This document shows positions 58,511 to 64,000 of a stretch of DNA of 64,000 nt, piece after piece. Source of the DNA: Talinum fruticosum (taxonomy: Eukaryota > Streptophyta > Magnoliopsida > Caryophyllales > Talinaceae); the NCBI GenBank assembly GCA_021018815.1, contig JAITYX010000135.1:682001-746000 (forward strand), read 5' to 3'. Numbering within the stretch: position 1 is the first letter of the stretch; each line of letters begins with the position of its first letter. The notes beneath the pieces are model-generated. The model made no database searches, was not told the origin of the DNA, and saw only the letters and a list, made by a program, of their open reading frames with translations. A program made the translations under genes and the position numbers.

Positions 58511-59615
58511 TAAAAAGTGTCTCGATATTTTTCTAATGTGTCATTTTATTTTTATTGTTGGCCGGGTGATGAAATATAACATCACATGTTCATTTGAGGT
58601 GAGATTGGATCAATGTAGTGTGACTTTCCTTTCTTCCAGCACAAAATCAAAACCATACACTCAAAAAAACACAAACCAACTCACAAAATAGCCCAACCTA
58701 CCCATGCCAGTCACCCAAACCTAATGCCAAAGCTACACACAAATCCCTATACCACACATTGACCCACGCCAGTCACATTTTTGCCAATATACGTTGTCGT
58801 AACCTGTTCAATGCGGGCAGATTGCAGCTGACCCAGGCTGGTCACCCAGGGTTGTAGAATGCAACATTTTGACCTGACTAATGTTGGCAAATTTTGAGCT
58901 GACTTTAGCTGATTTCCTGGTGCCCATCCTGCTAATTTTCGATTGAAACGAGGCTCAAAGGAAAACGCCTAATCCTACCTCGAGAGAAAACCCTAACATC
59001 TGATGTTGGATCTCGACTTGAACATCCCTGGATTCACCCCCAAGGTTTGCCTTTTTATAGGATCGGAGCCTACCGAAGGAGTCCGAAGATCCAAGTGCAT
59101 CCGTTAAAGGTCGTCACATAAATTCATTCTCTCCAACTTAACACCACATCATCCTCAAAATTATTATGGGCATGGATCAGGATGCGAAGGCAAATCAGAG
59201 GTGTGACGGGTGGTCTTATTTAATTATTTTGCTGTACCAACGTTATGACAATTACACCGTTCACGTGAATCATGAATGCTTAGTCATGCTGGATTATAAA
59301 TTTAAGAAAAGTGAATGCTCAAAAACAAATGAAAAAGAACGGCCCGGTATTATTCGGAAATCATGACTATATCATTTCAATTAACAAATGCTATAGTTAT
59401 GATACTATATCATAAGCTTTAGCCTACCACACTACATAGGCGACATATTTATTGATCTTCAGGTTTGCTTTTTTATGTTAGTGATTTATTATATACTTAA
59501 CAAATGACCTCTTGTTCGCTAAGAAAAATGGAGCAAAAACCTAGTTACAACTGTTCCTGATACATTGCATGTTTCAAATCACATCTATATTTTTGTGATT
59601 GCTTCCATGAATGCA
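58511..59615. other. Gene-free stretch
   Basis: 58660-58920 holds loosely repeated words such as CCCAGTCAC and GCTGACCCAGGCTGGTCAC. A short plus-strand open stretch at 59166-59366 has no recognisable features. No gene is supported. Confidence 0.35.
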
Positions 59616-59874
59616 CTCCCTCCATTTTGAAATAATTGTTATTTTTATACAGTAAAGAAATACAAAATTTATGATAAATTTGTATTAAAAGATCATGTTA
59701 TCCTAAAGTTTCGTTGAAAATAAAAAGACTTAATAAAACAAGAAGATAAAAAAGAAATTAATAAGGACAAATTAGCAAGTTAGTCATTAATATATCATTT
59801 AAATTATAACGTGATAGATATTGTGAAACAAAGAAAAGTTAGTTAAAGTGACAATTGTTTTAAAATGGACGGAG
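59616..59874. mobile_element. Stowaway-like MITE, 259 bp
   Basis: The left end CTCCCTCCATTTTGAAATAA and right end complement CTCCGTCCATTTTAAAACAA form terminal inverted repeats with the CTCCCTCCGT-type start of Stowaway (Tc1/mariner) MITEs. The interior is AT-rich and non-coding. The flanking dinucleotides are CA on both sides rather than the expected TA. Confidence 0.8.
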
Positions 59875-60321
59875 CAGTTGTTTGCAACTACTCTTGAAAA
59901 ATATACAACAAGCTTCTTGATTATATTCGTATGTGAGTATCATAACTAGAGTTAGGAAATTAGTCGGTTCAGGTTAACACATTTAGTAAATGGATCAATT
60001 TCATGTCAGGGGTGAAAACAACTTAAATTTACTCAAAAACTAAAAAAACATGTTTTTAATTAAACGGTCAATTTATATCGACTTCGGGTCAAAATTTATT
60101 TTGATTTGTGGCAAGTTGATGTTTGACTCGAGTGTAGGCACTTAAAATTAAACCATGTGCCACGTCATAAAATGAACGAAGTTAATTATTTTTTATCAAA
60201 CGAGTTAATTAATTTAATTTATTTAAGTGAGTTGTGCTCAAAATGTTTACCAAATTAAGGCCTAAATGATAGCTACGTCATGCCCAAACCGAGTACTATG
60301 TCTCCTACAGGAGTGGACTAC
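59875..60321. other. Gene-free AT-rich stretch
   Basis: Nothing coding is recognised. The text CAGGGGTGAAAACAA near 60007 and GACTCGAGTGTAGG may be fragments of an older MITE. Confidence 0.35.
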
Positions 60322-60503
60322 TAAGGCCCTGTTCGGCAAAATGAGCCGTTAGAGAAGCGGATAGTCTGTTTGAGTAGCGGATAGTCTGTTGTATTGTAGC
60401 TGTTAGCTAATAGTTGTTTAACTAACTGTTTATAAACAATGTGTTCGATTCAATTAGCTGTTGAAATTAGCTGATAAATATAAAATGATGAAAAAGGACA
60501 TGA

Positions 60504-60540
<37 letters not shown>

Positions 60541-60555
60541 TAGTATTATTATTAC

Positions 60556-60589
<34 letters not shown>

Positions 60590-60617
60590 TTTTAATTAGT
60601 TTACTACTACTACTACT
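60504..60617. repeat. ATT, AGT and ACT microsatellites forming an inverted pair
   Basis: An ATT run (about 60504-60540) is followed by an AGT run (about 60554-60589), and after 12 bases an ACT run (60602-60617). The AGT and ACT runs can pair as a hairpin. Confidence 0.9.
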
Positions 60618-60690
60618 AAGTTTTTAATTAGTTTTCATCAACGTAAAAAAATTCCTTAAATTCAAATTTAACAAAATTTATTTGACAATA

Positions 60691-60768
60691 GAGGATCAAT
60701 AAGTAAAATAAAGCCCAAAGTACTCGAAATGAGGATCAATAAGTAAAATAAAGCCCAAAGTACTGAAA
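60691..60768. repeat. 40-bp tandem duplication
   Basis: Two adjacent units start GAGGATCAATAAGTAAAATA at 60691 and 60731 and differ by a single missing base. It lies just downstream of the transposase stop. Confidence 0.95.
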
Positions 60769-60850
60769 TAAGTCAGAAAAAACACAAGCTAATATTTCAT
60801 AATGAAAAAGAAAACTAGATTGATCTTGTTACTCGGTTGAATTAATTTTG

Positions 60851-62160
60851 TCATTTAGCAAGACATAATTCCTCAGCAATTCGATCACGAATGTCCTTCA
60901 TTTCAGATCTTTGTCTGATATTTTCGTCATTTGTGGAACTAGCATTTGAGAGCTCATCAATGGGTATGTAATTTGGATGTTGCTCAAGTACCTGAAACAC
61001 TCGATCGTTTGGTGAATAAATACGAATGTAATTGTGTAGTGCAAATGTAGCCACTATATTCCTTATTTGTATCAACACTAAATTGAGGCATTCTATTTAG
61101 TATCTTCCGCCTCTGCTTCAAAACTCCAAATGATCTCTCATTGCAACTTTGAAGGGAAGAGTGTGCACGATTGAATGCTTCCCGAGCATTTTGAATATGG
61201 TACTAGATAACCTTTCCTGTCTGGATATCCTTTATCAACTAAATAGTAGCGACCTAATTAAATTCAATAACAATAAAAATTGATTAGATGTATAAAAAAA
61301 TAGAAAAAAGAAAGCATTATAAGATGAAGTGAGAATGTATGAAATACCTGTTGGTGGTTTCGGAAAATTCAATTATGGTGTTTCAATTGCATGTAGAAAA
61401 ACTCGAGCGTCATGCGCTGATCCTTCCCATCCAGCCAATACAAATGTAAAACACATATTAAAGTCACACGTTGCCATGATATTGAAAGTAGGATACCCTT
61501 TTCTTCCTCTATAGGACAACCTGCTCGTTCTCGGGAATACATGCTGTCACATGTGTACCGTCAATGCATCCAATAGAATCCTTTATAAATCACAACATAT
61601 AAGACAAAATTTTCAAATCAAAATCATTAAAAAAATATATGAGTTATTTCACCTTAAAATAAGGCATATATTTGTTGTCATCAGCAATTTGAGGTGGTAT
61701 ATGCATGAACTCTGGATCTCTAGGTCTTTATGATGTCATGTGCAAGACCCTTAAATTGTTGTGCATAAATAGTATTTAATACTTGATGAAATACTCTGCT
61801 TATAGTATCACCCGAACGTTGAAAACATTCACCAACCACTCTATTTGAAACACCTAAAACAATGGTGTACAAAAAGATGCCAACTTTCTTATAAATTGAC
61901 ATCCTACTATTTGGTTGTAACCCATATTTCGTAGACAACTCCTTACATAATGTCAAAAATAAATCTGGCTCCATTCTAAAAGCGTTCACACATCGAATAA
62001 GATTACCATTTAACATTTCCTTGATCCACATCTCTCCTGTTAAAAAAGAGGTCATGGAAGGTTCCTTATAGATGTACTTAGAATAATATATAGATATCAA
62101 TGTTGTTGTACATGAAGCCATAGTCCAAAATTTATAAAATTTGTCCTCATCATAATACAT
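60851..62160 (-). pseudogene. PIF/Harbinger DDE transposase (HARBI1/ALP1-like), broken
   Basis: Three exons can be traced: 62160-61654, 61580-61348 and 61253-60851. The introns have GT-AG borders (AAG|GTGAAA, then ATAAAG|GA; CAG|GTATTT, then AATTAG|GT). The N-terminal part has MWIKEMLNGN and RMEPDLFLTLCKELSTKYGL. The DDE_Tnp_4 core shows GCIDGTHV (first Asp), GSAHDARVF (second Asp) and, in exon 3, NERSFGVLK (Glu). The C-terminus ends IRDRIAEELCLAK. It is disabled by a frameshift after HDIIK near 61720, stops in exon 2 (after NEQVVL and after AIETP) and frame changes in exon 3. In intact elements this protein catalyses cut-and-paste transposition at TWA sites. Confidence 0.85.
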
Positions 62161-62405
62161 TTCATCTTATTCCTTTTCATCATTATCCATTAATTTCCCT
62201 GCAATCCATAATAATATGTCCAATTATTTATAAAATAAAATATTAAAAAATAACAAACGACAATGAATTAATGAATAATATAGAAACATATGTTTCTATT
62301 TATATAATACTAAGTTCAAGTTCAACCATTATAATAAACAACATAACAACTACCAAAAAATTATAATAAAGTTTGCAAACATCCCACAATAACTATGTAG
62401 AAATT

Positions 62406-63618
62406 TTAATTTTCTTTCATCGTATACAAATATTTAAGCCACTTTAACCTACTGTCATCATCATCCATATTCAAAAATATTTCTCTCTTCACAGCATCAT
62501 GAAGCACAAAAGTAGCATAACACCGTAAATCAATGCCTTTCTTTAAAATGTGATTCTCTACCATACGACTAATAATTTGCATTCCTTTAGTAACGGTAGA
62601 TGTAAATGACTCTTGTTTGCTCTTACTACTTGGTCCACCTTGACTCATTATTTTACAGGATGCAATCAAGTCCTTTATTTGAGAACCCAACATTGCAGAC
62701 TCCCGATTGCTTTCTATTGCGTTTCAGTTGCATAGGATTCATCTTTAAGCCAGATTTTTGGACTTCTTTGTATACTTGGTTTCTAACTAATCCACCTTCA
62801 CTTGCCACTTGGGTACAAAGAAATTATTTATTCACTTGAGAACCACCTCCATTATTCACCGGAATGTTTTCAACACCATGCTCACTTATAGATTCAACAA
62901 AATCTTTATAAAAATTTTCTTCATCCCCTAATATCGATTGAAAATATGCATACTCTTCAGGATTATAGTTATGCATATTTCCTTCTTCTCCAACCTTGTT
63001 TTTTATGTTATTTTCTTCTTCTTGTCCATCGTTGTATTCCTCAACATTGATAACAGGAGGTTCTACAAGAGGTACATAAACATTTTCCCCAGCTTGCGTA
63101 TGAATCTCCATATATTTGGTTCCACTTATTTTCAAGTAATGAGCTCACAGCTTTTTCTCGAAACTTTTGATTTGTGAATTCTCCTACATAATATCAAACA
63201 TCAATATAGATTAATTAAAATATATTGACTACGTAAGGTATGTTTAGACTACTTTTATTCATATATGGACTATGATTAATTTGGACAAAAACATACCTTA
63301 ATTTTCTTATCCTACTATTAGCCTTAATTTTTCCTAAAACAGGATCCCAACCTAATCCAGTTTCTGAATTTCGCAATTGTTTTCAAGCATGCCAATCCTT
63401 TCTCATTGCATCATACTTGTGCTTACAACTAGTACATAAACATGGACGCTCCGAGTAACTTCTTCCCCAATTTCACGCCATTTAATGCATTGTCCACGTC
63501 CATTTTTCACAATATATTGAAGAATAATATCACATAACACAATCTTCTCATCATAGCTCCACTTGAAAGACTCTTTTGTTGCTCCACCTTTTTAGTTTCA
63601 TTATTTTCCAACGCCATG
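62406..63618 (-). pseudogene. PIF/Harbinger ORF1, Myb/SANT-like protein, broken
   Basis: From ATG 63618 the first exon encodes, across two frameshifts, FKWSYDEKIVLCDIILQ, KWREIGEE and ETGLGWDPVLGKI, the Myb_DNA-bind_3 style found in PIF/Harbinger ORF1 partners. A donor-like AAG|GTATGT near 63297 and an acceptor-like ATGTAG near 63184 suggest one intron. Downstream are an acidic linker (63135-62824) and a C-terminal segment with KGMQIISRMVENH (62693-62406). In active elements this protein binds DNA and helps the transposase. It lies directly upstream of the transposase on the same strand. Confidence 0.7.
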
Positions 63619-64000
63619 TAATATAATGTCAAACCTTTACACGAATACAAGCAAAATTATTAAAACTCAACAACTCATCAATCACAAGAAAGAATGTCCA
63701 AAAACAGAAGTTACTTATATTATAGGTTGTTTTGATATAAAAAGAGATATATCAATAGAATAATCTTCCTAGAACTTTCCTCTACGGTTTATATGCACAT
63801 CATATGGGTGTTTATTAACTTGTTAATAATGAAATTCATGGCTACCCATTTTATGGAAGGGGAAGGAGCAGGGAGGGGAAGAAGCCGAAGAAGCCTGATT
63901 GGAAGCAGTAGCTGTTTACATATACATATAGTATTAGTTAAACTAATATGACAAAAACCATGCAAGTACAAAACTGTCTCTTGACTTACAACTTTTTGTG
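63619..64000. other. Gene-free end of window
   Basis: AT-rich sequence upstream of the Myb-like ORF, presumably the remaining 5' part of the PIF/Harbinger element. No terminal inverted repeat or gene is visible. Confidence 0.35.

Larger units (their letters stand above)
60325..64000 (-). mobile_element. PIF/Harbinger element, right end beyond the window
   Basis: The left terminus GGCCCTGTTCGGCAAAAT is preceded by TAA (60322-60324), the usual PIF/Harbinger target site. The element carries two minus-strand genes, a Myb-like ORF (62406-63618) and a DDE transposase (60851-62160), which is the standard two-gene layout. Non-coding 60325-60850 includes ATT and AGT/ACT microsatellites (60504-60617) and a 40-bp tandem duplication (60691-60768). 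No right terminus is found before 64000, so it either continues or has lost that end. Confidence 0.8.

Noticed and set aside
58660..58940. Possible captured host gene piece
   Set aside because: Repeated CCAGTCAC/CTGACC words suggest transposon subterminal sequence, but no termini or reading frame support either view.

Overview
The window looks like repeat-dense, gene-poor nuclear DNA of a flowering plant, probably a eudicot. The evidence is the mix of plant-type mobile elements: Ty1-copia and Ty3-gypsy LTRs with initiator-Met-type primer sites, hAT, CACTA, PIF/Harbinger, Stowaway, Helitron and LINE pieces. Plant-like GT-AG introns and TATAAATA promoters are also present. I found no intact host gene, rRNA gene, functional tRNA or CRISPR array. 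Nearly every recognisable coding stretch carries stops or frameshifts.

The dominant structure is a very similar direct duplication. Bases 1-16410 match 31530-47962 almost base for base, apart from scattered substitutions and short indels. Copy 1 stops abruptly at 16410|16411, where the sequence switches to a copia env-like region. Copy 2 runs on past 47962 into CACTA-type subterminal repeats. The simplest reading is a tandem array with a unit of about 31.5 kb (16411-47962), of which 1-16410 is the tail of the preceding unit. An uncollapsed haplotype or an assembly error remains possible.

Layout. 1-16410 (copy 1): remains of a Maximus/SIRE-like copia element, an hAT element (3878-5681), a broken cysteine-knot peptide gene (6942-8423) with an hAT MITE in its intron, a short-LTR copia relic, CACTA fragments, an inverted coding-like duplication and a gypsy-type solo LTR. 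16411-31529 (spacer): copia env-like tail plus LTR, a gag-like fragment, a second copia family, an hAT MITE, a Helitron fragment, a decayed paralogue of the cysteine-knot gene on the minus strand, a longer hAT element at that gene's TATA box, LINE fragments and nested copia LTRs. 31530-47962: copy 2. 47963-54229: CACTA end sequence holding a three-level nest of LTRs. 55449-58186: an internally deleted copia element with intact target-site duplication. 60325-64000: a PIF/Harbinger element with Myb-like and DDE transposase pseudogenes, running off the window.

The main non-transposon signal is the small gene family at 6942-8423, 38485-39963 and 24624-25988. Each member has a TATA box about 85-92 bp before the ATG, a signal-peptide exon, an intron, and an exon for a propeptide followed by a six-cysteine knottin-like domain. 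All three copies are disabled. The elements do not act as one pathway; the window records repeated insertion, solo-LTR formation and a later large duplication.
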